Assembly (NCBI GenBank): GCA_002682825.1
Contig: NOKP01000005.1
Coordinates: forward strand, 1,302,001-1,366,000
DNA length: 64,000 bases
Origin: Neonectria sp. B-13
Taxonomy: Eukaryota > Ascomycota > Sordariomycetes > Hypocreales > Nectriaceae
Reading direction: 5' to 3'
Numbering within the stretch: the stretch's first letter is position 1; the number at the start of each line of letters is the position of its first letter. Positions 1 through 11,075 of this stretch are shown piece after piece. A model generated the notes under the pieces. The model did no database searches. It was not told the origin of the DNA and saw only the letters and a list, made by a program, of their open reading frames with translations. The position numbers were made by a program, and so were the translations under genes.

Positions 1-1404
1 ACCGAGAAGGTATCTGGTAAGCGGAGTATTCATCCCAACGGCTGAAACAATCTTGCTAACACTCGAGCAGTCAAGTGGAACCGCTCGTCGTTCTACAATG
101 CCACCATTCTGGGCATGTGCAGCTTTGCCGCACCGGGCTTGTGGGGAGCGATGAACTCGCTCGGCGCCGGAGGAGCCCAGAAGCCATACCTGGTCAACAC
201 CGGAAACGCCCTCACTTTCGTCCTCATGATCATTTCATGCTGGTTCACCAGCGGTATCGTCAAGTACATCGGTATCAAGGGCGCCCTAATCGCTGGTACC
301 ATCGGCTTCGCACCTTATAGCGCCGGTCTCTACCTGAACAACCGCTACGGAGTTGAGTGGCTCGTCATCTTCGGTGCGGCTTGCTGCGGTGTCTCGGCCG
401 GTATCTTTTGGGCTGCGGAGGCGGCCATCGCCATCGGATATCCTGAGCCCAAGAACAGGGGCAAGCTGGTAGCCTACTGGCTCTCGTGGACCCGACTCGG
501 ACAGATCCTCGGTGGTGCTATCAACCTGGGCCTCAACGCGGACCGCAACGAAGCTGGAAAGGTCTCGTACAAGGTCTATCTCATCTTCATTGCCCTGCAA
601 TGCCTGGGTCCGTTTGCGGCACTCCTGCTCAACCGTCCGTCCAAAGTGCAGCGTAGCGACGGCAAGCCGGTCGACCTCTCCATCTTCGACAACCCTTGGA
701 AGGAGTTTAAAGCTACGACACGGACCTTCTTGAGAGTCGAGTTCCTGCTGTTGGTTCTCTGGATCGGACAGGGTGTTTACTCGGAATCCATCTTCTTCAC
801 ATACATTGCCCTTTGGTTCAGCGTTCGTGCGAGAGCCCTTGGGTCTTTCGTCTCGGGCATCGTTGCTGTCGTCGCCGGAAACCTTCTGGGTGTGTGGCTG
901 GATCAGAACCAAATCGCCCTGAAGAAACGAGCCCGCTGGGCCTTTGCGGTCATCATGACCCTGCAGGGAGCGTGGTGGATATGGCTCACTATCAACGTGA
1001 CCGAGTTCAAACGAACCCAGCCCGTCTACGACTGGAGCGACCCGGGTTTCGGCCGCGCCTTCGGTGTTTTTGTCTTCCTGGTCTCGGGCTTCCAACTCAA
1101 CTACAACTTCGCCTTTTTCCTTATCGCACAGATCTCGAAGAGCCCCCAGGAGACAGTCCGCCTATCTGCTCTGCTGCGAGCAACTGAGTCGGGCTGGCAG
1201 GCTCTCAGTTACGGACTCGGCGCCGTCCCCATCTTTGCCACTGTGGGAAATCCTTACTTGAACTTTAGCCTCTGGGGTCTCTCGCTGTTTCCTGCGTGGC
1301 TCTCCATCAAGAAACTTGGTACCGCTCAACACACTTCAGTCGACCCCGTTGAGCGCGCCTCGATCGACCCAGAACATCAGACGGATACTATCTCATCTAA
1401 GTAA
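1..1404 (+). CDS. UNC93-like (DUF895) major facilitator transporter, 5' partial
   Basis: This is a multi-pass membrane transporter of the fungal UNC-93-like branch of the major facilitator superfamily; its substrate is unknown. The first 16 bases are the end of an upstream exon. An intron runs 17..70 (donor GTAAGC, branch point GCTAAC, acceptor CAG), and the main exon runs 71..1404, ending in TAA. Joined across the intron the protein reads EKVSVKWNRSSFYNATILG and then the family hallmark APGLWGAMNSLGAGG. An alternative donor at position 10 is less consensus-like. About 450 residues are visible, with many hydrophobic segments and a hydrophilic, Ser/Thr-rich cytosolic C-terminus after LSIKKLG. 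The true start codon lies left of the window, so the ATG at 115 is internal. Family assignment is secure; function beyond transport is not. Confidence 0.85.
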
Positions 1405-2498
1405 GGTGGAATGACTTGGGAGGTAAAGGGACGATATACTCCAAGCCAGAATTAAGGCTTCTTCAGGGACCAACTTATGGGATATCAGCTCTAATGCATT
1501 GGCTATATATCTTACTGTTCAATCGGGACCTACTGATGTTAAGAAAGGTGATTCAAGACACGGGGTATTGAAATTTGATTCTACTCGTGTTATTTACAAC
1601 CTATTTCGATAACAGAGAATATCACTGTTTGCCCATCCCATTGATGACTTTGCACCTGTTTCTTAAAGATGCATAGCGTGACCTGGAAATTTAGTTTACT
1701 TGCTTGTTGCGTATCTGACATGAGTAAGTTCCTCAACGTAGCTGTGGCTGTGGACTACACAACTCATTAGTCCAACTCAGAGCTCAGATGAAATGATTAA
1801 ACAGTACGAAAAAAGTAAGCCATTCTGTCTTGACTTCGGGCTAATGATTATGAACGTTGGCGCACAGTTCTGGAACCGCTGTCGAACCAGGCTGTTTGTC
1901 GGGCTTAACAGCAGGCTGGATGCATATACTTTGAGGGGATACTCTTCTATCCCAGGTCTGAAATACAGGATGAAAGGATTACGAGCGAGGTCCAGGCTTG
2001 CTGACTTAGTTTCATGTCCGTCGGGTACCTATCAGAAGCCCATGGGCATTTATATGAGCACGAACAACGGTGCTCTGGTGGCCAACCTACTAGAATAAGC
2101 TTCTCTAATTAAACTAGAGCTCCGATCGACAGACAACGGCGAAGGATGAGAGCCTCGAGGGGAAATGAGGGGAAAGATCACAGAGAGGTGCTGTATGACC
2201 CTGCACGGCGTGGTTTTTCTTCGCCTGCCTTGCGCCAAGATGCAGCTTACGCAATATTGTGATGGGCCACTCACTTCGCTTTGACATTATGATGTTAGCA
2301 GATGATTAGGCTCCATATTCACTAAATGTCAAATACTCAATTACTGTAACACTGTGGTATGTGACAGGCATGCTAACTTGCTTGTTCACGGGCAGTGGCT
2401 AACATGGGAGCGAATCGTTTGGGATTCGCCTTAGCATGGTGTGTACATCTAGCTGCCACCCTCCATTACCTCGACTGCCTAAGGACAGTCGATTTAAC
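1405..2498. other. Intergenic spacer, no supported gene
   Basis: About 1.1 kb lies between the 3' end of the transporter and the 3' end of the desaturase, so the flanking genes converge. A 101-codon open frame at 1793..2098 (+) has no recognisable domain or splice structure, and I do not call it a gene. Confidence 0.6.
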
Positions 2499-4200
2499 TC
2501 AGCATTGCTTGGCCACAACCTTCTGACATTCAGCCAAGATGGCCGCCTGCCGGGATACTTCTGCGAGCCTACCCACGACCTCCTTATTGCTATCGACAAA
2601 TCCATACAGGGCGTAAGGAATACTAACCTCAGCGCAGAACTCCTGCACCAGTTTCTGGGCACGCCGCAAGTTGTGTCGCGGCATACGGGGGTATAAGTGA
2701 TGGATGGCTTGGAATTGCAGGCCCCCATGTAAAAAGTCGAGCCAGGTTGGGCAATCTATATCCATTGTCGTGCGCAGCATCTTCTGTGGGAATGACTCGC
2801 TTGGTCCGAGGTCGGCGGTGCTCATTGCGAAGTGAGACAGGGTAAACTGAACATGCAATGGCGATTGTAGCATATGACTAACGATGACGAAGAAGAAGCG
2901 AGGCCAAGCAGTGGGAATGGACTTGTAGAGGATACCGTAGCCGAACCAGGCCCAGAAGAAGACCTGGCCAGCTAGCTCAAGATACCACTGGTAGGCAGCC
3001 GGCCCTTTTTTTGGTCCGCGTCTCGCGATTAGATGGTCCCACGAAAGAAAGTAGAGGTTAAAGCGGCCAAAGAGCATAAGAAGGTAGTAAGAATAGGGCT
3101 GGACTCTTATCAGAACCTTGGCGAAAGCATCATAGGTCATCAACCGCTCGTAGTAGGTGGAAAATAGGTTCCCAAGGAGGCGGTGAGAGATGGCGAGGAA
3201 GGGCATATGCTCGATATCCGGGTCATGCTCGGGGTGATTCGTAACGATATGGTGAACGTTGTGGTTGCGCTTCCACCATCCCATTGAAAGACCACCTATG
3301 AAGTCGGCAATGAAGATGCCAATACAGGAGTCGATGTGCAAATTGTGAGTGATGCCCATATGACCGGCGTCGTGCACAGTGAAGACCAATTGCTGCCAAA
3401 GAATACCGAGACAAATGGCACTGGAGACGTACCATCCTATATTCAAGAACAACAGCATTCCTGACAGCAGCGCGAGGTACCGACTGATCTCAATGGCATA
3501 GGATGTGTAATTGCACTTGTACAGCCCTTCGGCCTTTATCGTCGCGTCCAATAGACGGTACTTTTGCACGATCCCGTACTGCGTGTGGTCGTCTAGGGAG
3601 GGATACTTGTCGAGATCTAGGAGAATTTCCCTTCTCGTTTGCGCGTCGAGGAAGCCGTTTGGGGTTTTCATTTCTAGGTTTTCATCTTCCATTGTTGAGG
3701 TAGTCGAGGTGGAGGTCGAGGATGATAGGGCTTCGTAGCGACGATGCCGGATATTGTGTTCTGTGTCGAAAACGGGCGAATATTCGCGAAAGCTGGTTTC
3801 ACTGGAGGAAGATGCTTCTTCAGCTTCCTTATCCCCCTCTTCCAAGTCTCGGAAATGGCCACCTTGAATGGGGGGCAAGAAGTTCTTCCAGTGGCCTTTT
3901 ATCCTCCCAATTCGATATCGCATCATCCGTACCTTAGTTTCGGCAGCATGAAGTCTGGCGGGAAGTCAGGTATAGCTGAAACCTTGGTAAGGAGAATGAG
4001 AGAGAAACGTACACAGTAACCTCATCGGTAGCATCGCGTCCAATCATGTGTTGGATGGTCTTGTCGCCGCCAGGATGGTATTGAAGCCAACCGTCCACCT
4101 TGAGGACGTACTGATCGACGATAATGATTTGTTGCCTCTTGGAGATCATGACCTCAACCTCGCGGCGCGAAAGGAGCGGGAAGTTCCTGGTCTTAGGCAT
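2499..4200 (-). CDS. Delta-8 sphingolipid desaturase (cytochrome b5-fusion front-end desaturase)
   Basis: This enzyme introduces the delta-8 double bond into the long-chain base of fungal ceramide/glucosylceramide at the endoplasmic reticulum. Two exons on the minus strand, 4200..4013 and 3954..2499, flank a 58-nt intron (donor GTACGT) and encode 547 residues. The N-terminal cytochrome b5 domain has its haem motif HPGG at residues 42-45. After the splice the protein reads DEVTVLHAAETKVRMMRYR, which fits the family. The desaturase domain has three histidine boxes: HDAGH (257-261), HNVHH (294-298) and QAIHH (478-482). The Gln in place of the first His of the last box is the front-end desaturase mark. 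A Ser/Thr/Glu-rich insert at about residues 100-155 separates the two domains. The ATG at 4200 gives the cleanest start; 4224 is an in-frame alternative. Delta-8 rather than acyl specificity is inferred from overall resemblance. Confidence 0.9.
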
Positions 4201-4656
4201 CTTGGTGGTAGGTTGCGACACCATCAGTGAATCCAGGGCCTTGTCTAGGCTGGAAACAAGCAGAGGACAATCCGATTCGAGCACTGAAATACAGTGATTG
4301 TGCACAGGTGAATGTTCCAGAGGCGTATGTTGGGGTGTCCAAAGCAATAAACTTGGAGCGAAGGGCATATGCTGGTGCCTGATAAATCCCACTGCATGTC
4401 GAGTGGAGCAAGCACCAAGGCAGTGTCTCTCGGTGAATTCAACAGAACCGGCGACAACTCAATAGGCCGAGCACTCTTAACTCCGGTGCGTTCGGTCTAT
4501 AGTCTAAGGAAGCAAAAGATTCACTGTCAACATTGAGCAGCTGGGGACTGATTAAATGGGGTTTGGCCCGAAGCTTCCGAGTATTTATCTTCTCCGATTA
4601 TTAATTTGTCCCCTGGTCTTCATCGTCCCGTTCTCATTCACGCAAATCTAAGCAAT
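4201..4656. promoter_or_regulatory. Shared divergent promoter region
   Basis: This 456-bp spacer separates the start codons of the desaturase (minus) and the AIF-like oxidoreductase (plus), so it must carry both promoters. It has pyrimidine-rich stretches before the plus-strand start. I see no clear regulator site. Confidence 0.5.
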
Positions 4657-6049
4657 ATGGACATGCAAAAGGCGAAGCTGTATATCAATTTCTACTATAC
4701 ATTCGCTAAGTTCCTGGCACGGCAACCCATTCAGCGACTAAGCTCTGTCATCCATCGGCACACTTATCGCTCGTCGCTAAACTCGCGGAACGTCGTGGTC
4801 GTGGGAGGGTCTTTTGCGGGATCGCATCTCGCCCAGCGCCTTGCCCATACGCTGCCGACGGGTCATCGGGTGGTGCTCATAGAGAGGAACTCTCACATGC
4901 ACTACACCTTTGCATTCCCTCGAAATGCCGTCTTCTCCGGTCGCGAGACCCGGGCTTTGATCCCCTATGACCATCTATCTGCTGGTGCACCAGACGGCGT
5001 CTTCCAACACATCCAGGACGTGGCGCTCAGCGTCACTGAGTCGCACGTCAACCTCGCTGGCGGCTGTCAGCTCAAATACGACTACCTGGTTCTTGCTACA
5101 GGAGCGACACAGCCGCCTCCAACAAGACTACAGTCCTCGACCTGGGACGAGGCCATTGCAGAGCTCCGAATGTTCCAGCAGCGCATCCAAAAGGCCGAGC
5201 GGATCGCGGTTGTCGGTGGTGGTGCAGCAGGCATCGAATTGGTGACTGAGATGCGGGCCAAGTATCCAGACAAGAAGCTGTCACTCGTGCATTCAACAAC
5301 TCAACTACTGCCACGTTTTGGACCGAAGCTGCATGCTTTTGTGCTTGATGCTCTACATGAGATGGAAATTGATGTTGTTTTCGGAGAACGACCAGTCTTG
5401 CCAGCTCAAGCAGGGAGAATCACCGATGAGACACAAATGATTCTCTCCACCGGCGAAATGAGGGTTTGGGACATCATGGTACGTGTATTCGCCTACCTAT
5501 GGCTCAATCTGCCTTTGTCGCTAATGTCGCGCCAGATCCCGTGCACTGGTTCACGTCCGAATTCAGATCTGCTCGCTTCGTATACACCGAGAAGCATTGC
5601 TCCAAACGGCGAGATTCTTGTCAAGCCGACCCTCCAGGTGGATGCTTTGCCATCCCCCAAGGGCAACATATTCGCCCTCGGTGATGTCGCCAAGACTGGG
5701 GGCCCGAAACAAGGTCGAGCTGGCATGGTACAGGGCGAGGTGGTCTTGAACAACATTCTCCGCTTGATCGGAAATCAACGGAGATTAAAAGACTACAGCC
5801 CCTTACCATTCGAAGGGGCAATACAACTCACGATGGGAACGGTATGTGCAAAGACTTCCATTTCATTGCTAGCTGCTCACCTATGACTACTAGAAAGGTG
5901 AGATCATGTACATACAGAACGGTGCCTACGAACTACTGGAAATTACGAAAAAGAAACCGGATGAGGATCTTGGCGCAGCTGAAATGTGGAAAAAGTTCCA
6001 TGCGGATCTCCCGCAGGTCAAGCACATCCCGCAGAGTTTTATTCATTGA
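4657..6049 (+). CDS. AIF-like FAD/NAD(P)-dependent oxidoreductase
   Basis: This is a pyridine nucleotide-disulphide-type flavoprotein of the AIF/AMID/NDH-2-like group, which probably moves electrons from NAD(P)H to a quinone-like acceptor. Exons 4657..5478, 5536..5841 and 5894..6049 encode 427 residues. The first intron is 57 nt and in phase, so the frame reads through it; the joined protein DIMIPCTGSRPNSDLL fits the family better. The FAD-binding Rossmann motif VVGGSFAG is near residue 50, the NAD-binding motif VVGGGAAG near 187, and the second FAD motif FALGDV near 320. The third exon supplies the C-terminus, ending SFIH. The first 45 residues are hydrophobic then basic, which could be a mitochondrial or membrane-targeting sequence. 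The ATG at 4657 has a good AGCAATATGG context. Confidence 0.87.
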
Positions 6050-6392
6050 TAACTCATACAACATCCCTCGTGGCCTTGGTCTACTATATACAGTTCTCTT
6101 GCGATAGTTTGGCCAGCAGAATATAGCCTATTCTTGACTTCGATTAGAGATTCATCTATGCGAATACTGACCACCAGTCAAGTACATGGTACAGACTGCA
6201 TTTCAACATATAATTGGTTAACTTTATAAAACGCTACCTAGCTTACTTTACTATAGAGCCACATATAACCTTTACCTTTCTTATGTAAATTCTTTAATTA
6301 CTTATACACATACTACTTGTATTTATTGGATAAAGAAACTAGTTCATTTAACAGCCGGAATACTATTAGCTGACTTGATCCGTTATATAGCC
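6050..6392. other. AT-rich spacer between convergent genes
   Basis: About 340 bp between two 3' ends. The stretch from about 6200 to 6340 is markedly AT-rich and has no open frame of note. It may hold the two terminators; I see nothing else. Confidence 0.5.
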
Positions 6393-7027
6393 TCAATGCT
6401 GACCAAAAAGGCTCAAGTCCAACGGGAGTCTCTCGCCCATCCAGATTGCCCTCTCCGTATGGTCTTTCTTGGCAACTGCGGAAGGGTCCTCGCCCTCTTT
6501 TGGAACGACATTAGGGTGAATAAGGACGGAAAGAGGTCCACGCCAGATGGCGAGCCATGAGATGAAAGCGCCAAATTGTGCTGGAGTAAAAAGGTTGACT
6601 TCAAACATGGCGACAGGATGGGGCCCAATGGGTCGATCCCAGAACCTGTAGATCCGCAATTCCGGGACTATTCATGATAAGTCAACTTGACCCAAGGGAG
6701 CTGTGTGTAAACATACATTCTCGCCGAATACGTTGCCAGAGTTCATTGGCATACTTTGACTGTTCTGCATTCGTCTGAAAGTAGTAGATATGAACGTCGC
6801 TAGAGATGGACAATCAACCTCTATACCCCAAGGCTTTGCGGTATAAGAATAACTCACAAACCGCCCTGTCTACCCCGGTCGAGCGGGGGAGTAAACTTCT
6901 CGTAGGCTTCGCTCAGCTTATCCGCCGGTGGGTTCACATAGCTCTTGCCATCTTCAGCCTTCTCGTCGGGCAAAGGCGGCGCGTTTTCGTACCCGGCGAG
7001 TGGAGAGGGATAGGTACTAGCCGACAT
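6393..7027 (-). CDS. DOPA 4,5-dioxygenase family protein
   Basis: This is a small cytosolic aromatic ring-cleavage dioxygenase-like protein. Characterised members open the ring of DOPA or related catechols (betalain/muscaflavin-type chemistry). Three exons, 7027..6858, 6799..6718 and 6668..6393, encode 175 residues; the introns are 58 and 49 nt. The joined sequence contains FDVHIYYFQTNAEQ, then LRIYRFWDRPIGPHPVAMFE and IHPNV. These carry the family's conserved histidines in HIYY, GPHP and IHPN. Open-frame inspection alone shows only the last exon. The start at 7027 gives MSASTYPSPLAGYENAPPLP, a plausible disordered N-terminus. The physiological substrate in this fungus cannot be read from sequence. 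Confidence 0.85.
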
Positions 7028-7772
7028 GATGAACTAGGTGTGATATCGTGAGTAGTGTTTCAGGCTGACGATCACTTGTACTAAGCAAGGTTGCGATGAG
7101 TGAACGTAAAGGGTGTGCTCGTGCTCACAGTTATATGGCTCGCCTGATTTGTCATGCCGCGCGCTTAGCCAATGCTTCGTATTGCTTGCGTAATCCGAGA
7201 GGGGCATTTGCACTTCGAAGCTGAGCTAATCATAGTCGGATAGATGCATCGAGACTTCCTCCAAGTACCCCCAAGAGAGAGCGGTCAACACGGGCAGAAC
7301 CGGAATAACGGGCCATCTTGGGACTGGATAACTCCTGTAAAGGTAGCGAGCGTATCACATGACTTGCTCTAGCACAATCACTGCGTACAGAACCACGGAT
7401 AGCGTGACATTCCAAGTCTTTGCTCCTACGTTAGTCTGGGAACTGGAACATGTTCAACTTGCAGTGATTTCAACAGGATAATGGTGGACTTGAGCCAGTC
7501 ACTGACCTGGCACATCAGGCTGACTGTATGTACCACCGTGTACTTTCAAGGTTGCATGCTCCATATTATGGTAGCTAGATGTTGAAATAGTCAGTCCTAC
7601 AAAAGAACGCGTAATTATGCTTTTAAATGCAATCCTCTTGTGCCGGTGCTCGACACAAGATCACATATTCTCAATCGGAAGAAGAGATTCTTGGAAAGTA
7701 TGGTGGTACTAATTATCTATTATCTTACTTAATTGTATATTAAATAAGGCCAAGCCATGTACAACAGGCATC
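7028..7772. other. Intergenic spacer, no supported gene
   Basis: Upstream region of the DOPA-dioxygenase-like gene and downstream region of the Agd3-like gene. It has an AT-rich stretch near 7700-7750 and no convincing open frame. Confidence 0.5.
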
Positions 7773-10700
7773 CTAAAAGGCAATGGCGTTTCCAAGCGTA
7801 AGCGTCACGGGTGTACCGCTTAGGGTAACCCATTGGATTGGGGGCTCCGTGCCAACCTGATCCTCCTTAACAGTTCCCTGCGAGGTGACAGTGCCAGAGG
7901 GGATGGTAACCGGGATAGGAACACTGCACGAGTTGCCAGTAGCAGTCACTGTTACAGACTTGATCGATGAGCCGTTATCAGAAAAGGCATATGACAGCTT
8001 AGGCTTGCAGTCATCCAGGGCCTTGCGGTCCAGGAAGTACTGGGTGAAGTCATCGTGCTTGAGAGACTGAATCGGCCAATTGGTGAGACGCATCATCTCC
8101 TGGGTGATGGTTTCGGTCCAAGACATAACAAGGGACATCTTGCCCGTTTCCGTGCCAATAGTGATGGTCTCCGCATCGATCTGACGCATGTTGGCCTGGT
8201 GGAACATATAGGGATCGGCCATGAGGGAGAGAAGATAGCGACTGTTGTCCGTTTTGGCTTGGGTGAGCAAGCTGGTAAAGTCGCCAGAGCCAGCTGACGT
8301 GGCAATCCATTCCCTCGTGGTGCATTCAGCTGTATCGCAGTTGTAGTAGATAGTCGTAGCAAAGCGAGGGATGATAATAAGCCCATCATATCCGTTGCTT
8401 GCGACAGTGCTGATCAAAGGCCAGTACTTGCTGTTCGCATTGCGCAAGACCGGGCGGGTATTATCACCAACAACGTGATAAATGCCATTATCCATCCAGG
8501 CCTTGATGACATCGGCATTGTGGAGACCAGTAATTGCTGGCGGAATCAAGCCCTTGGCTGAGAAACGAGTTGCCTTGTCAATGCCCATTTGGGCCAACCA
8601 GTCCTGATTGAAGTGAATCTCGCGACTTGCGTCGGCATATGTAGCGTTGTTGAGCTCCAGGTGAGTGAAGGTATGAGAGACGTGTGCAAAGTGGTTGATA
8701 TTGTCCGCCTTCAAGAACCAGGAAGCAAACTCGTCAAGCACAGCACACGTCTTGGACCAGGTATATTTAACAAGGCTGTCAGGCCAGAGGTTGGTGCCGG
8801 TGCCTGGTGGCTTGACAAACTCCAGAGGCGTATCAGGAGGAGAATCATAGTCGACAGCAGATTCAGGATTGCATAGACCAACAGCACTCGCGAGGGCAGT
8901 TGCAGAAATAAAGTCGCCATTGCCATTGTGGGCAAGCTCCAGCCAGAAGTCAGAGCCAGCTGGAAGACGAGCATTGAGGTTTTTCTGCCAAGTAACATGA
9001 GCATCAATATCAGCCGTTCGGAGCTTGAATTCGGTATCGGCAGGGTAGTAAAGGCCAGTGCTAAGCTGCATATCGTCGATCTGACAAGACAGATGCACCT
9101 TGCGCTTGCCCACGAAGAGGCCGCGAGTAAGCCAGTGGATGTGTGAGTGCTGAAGGAAGCTCGAGGTTTGGGACCAGTCGGGAGCCCAGCTGATGAACCA
9201 GACAAACTGCTCGCGGCCGCTGAAGTTGTTGATGACAGCAGCAACGCTCTCGCTCGTGAATCCAGTGGCAATGCCGAAGGTGGCGACCTGGCGGGTTGTG
9301 CTGGGGTCGGTGATGGTCGCAGGGACATGGTAAAGACCTTTGGTGGATAGGCCAGCGTTGCTAGAATGCATTAGTAAGGCTTTCCATATAGAGATGGACG
9401 TCTTATTGAACTCACGTCTTGATGTTGGCTGTAGGGAAGTCTGTGCTGTTTGAAATGCTGACGAGCTGTTCAACGCCATCGCCGCAGCATCCTCCGCTAA
9501 CAGCAGCGACGCCTAATGAGACTTGTTAGCCGTGCATCATCCAACATTAATCAATGGCCAGAACTTACCGAATTTGGGGCCGGGAAATTCGTTAATGCGA
9601 ACCATACGGACGTTGAAGGTAGTCTGGTAAGCATATAGAGCCTCCCACTGAGCATCAGTGATGGCGCTGTTCCAGAGGCCGTCGTAGTTGTACGAAACGG
9701 AGTCCATGACAATGATGCCGCCATAATTGCCTTGAGTGATAGACGAGTTCAAGACGGGTAGAGCTATGCCGGCCTGGGGGATGATGAGATTCTCATAGGG
9801 AATACCATACGCCAGTAGACCCGCGCTTCCAGACGAAGCCAGATAGTCGTCAGAGGCAATGATGAGGATGGTGCTGTCGACGGTGGCGGCAGAGGCGCTG
9901 CTGCTTGTAGTAGAACTGCTGGTGGTGACAGAACTGCTGGCAGCGGCGGAGCTGCTAGTGGTAACAGAACTGCTGGTGTCAGAACTGCTAGTAGAGACAG
10001 AACTACTAGTAGCCACAGAGCTGCTGGTGGCGACGGAGCTGCTGGTATCAGAACTGCTAGTAGTGGTAGAGCTGCTAGTAGCCACAGAACTGCTAGTATC
10101 AGAGCTGCTAGTAGCCACCGAACTGCTGGTGGCGATGGAGCTGCTGGTGTCAGAACTGCTAGTAATGGCAGAGCTGCTAGTAGAGATAGAACTACTGGTT
10201 GTAACAGAAGTACTAGTAGTCACAGAGCTGGTAGTGCTAGAGGACACCTGGGTAGTTGTAGTGGCGGTCGAGGTGCCGATCGATGAGCTGGCCGATGAGC
10301 TGGCCGAGGAGTCGGCCAAGGCGCTGGCCGGGATGCTGACCGAGGTGCTAGTGGAGGCGGCTGAGGAACTTGACAGGATAGACGACGAGGTTGTCAATTT
10401 GCTGGTTGAGGTGCTTGATCCGGCGGTCGAGGTGGTCAATTTTGTCGAGCTTGTCAAGCTTGTCGAGCTTGTTGTAGTAATCGTCGAGGCGTCGACAACA
10501 GCGATGCTGTTAATCTGGGCCCGAGCTGTGCCGCCACTGCGACAGTAAAGAACCGTTTGTACAGATGAACTGGTGCCACGGACAGTGATGGAGTCGGAGA
10601 ATGAGAGCCAGGTGAGTGGTGACGAGCTGGCAGTCACTTTAGGGAAGAATGGCGTGCTTCCAACAAGGCTGAGGCCCATGTATGCCTGAATTTGACAGGT

Positions 10701-11075
10701 ATTCGCCTTGGTACTGGAAACAATGGCGTAGCTGAACGAGACGGTGTAGGACTTTGACGCGAACAGGTCACGGAGCCACGTGCTGATGCTGGAGGAGCTG
10801 AAGACGAGTCTCTTGGAGAATCCAGTGTCATGACGGGCTTCACCGGCAACCAGCTCAGCAACTTTGTTTTCCTTATCATCAGAACCGTCGGGTCCTTTGC
10901 TGTGGACAACGTGAACGTCTCCTTGTGTCTCAAAGCCGGAGAGGCCTTTGGAAAAGTCGCCGTTGTTGACCTCGTTGGTGGCGGCAACGGCATGTTTGTG
11001 TGTGTGTGTTTTTCTGGCGTCGCCGAGATGGCTTAGCACACCCAGAGCGGCGACAACTAAGCCGAGACCGCGCAT
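7773..11075 (-). CDS. agd3: Secreted Agd3-type polysaccharide deacetylase (CE18-like) with Ser/Thr-rich linker
   Basis: This is a homologue of Aspergillus fumigatus Agd3, the secreted enzyme that partly deacetylates galactosaminogalactan so the polymer sticks to hyphae and surfaces. Three exons, 11075..9569, 9512..9416 and 9360..7773 (introns 56 and 55 nt), encode 1063 residues. In order: a signal peptide (about 1-20); a beta-sandwich-like module (about 35-195) starting NGDFSKGLSGFE, which resembles CBM4_9-type carbohydrate-binding domains; a Ser/Thr linker of about 200 residues (197-398); then the Agd3 core. The core has the NodB-like metal motif QIDDM (Asp630/631) and HTFTH (764-768, with His761 just before), which bind metal and form the active site in deacetylases of this fold. 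A. fumigatus Agd3 is shorter and its gene clusters with uge3, sph3, gtb3 and ega3; none of these is seen here. Activity on galactosaminogalactan is inferred. Confidence 0.87.
9880..10250. repeat. Coding minisatellite in the Ser/Thr linker of the Agd3-like gene
   Basis: Short imperfect repeats built on AGAACTGCTGGT / AGAGCTGCTAGT (plus-strand reading) encode units such as TSSSVATSSSDTSSS. A second, more degenerate Ser/Ala/Thr block follows to about 10490. Frame is kept throughout, so length variation between strains would change only the linker length. Confidence 0.8.

Noticed and set aside
286..1095. 269-codon minus-strand frame inside the transporter gene
   Set aside because: It overlaps a clear conserved membrane protein; the translated text is charged, low in hydrophobic core and matches nothing.
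1793..2098. 101-codon plus-strand frame in the first spacer
   Set aside because: No signal peptide, domain or splice support, and composition like non-coding DNA.
9859..10548. Long plus-strand open frame rich in Leu/Glu/Val opposite the Agd3-like gene
   Set aside because: It is the antisense shadow of the Ser/Thr repeat (AGC/TCT codons read backwards) and has no domain or splice logic.
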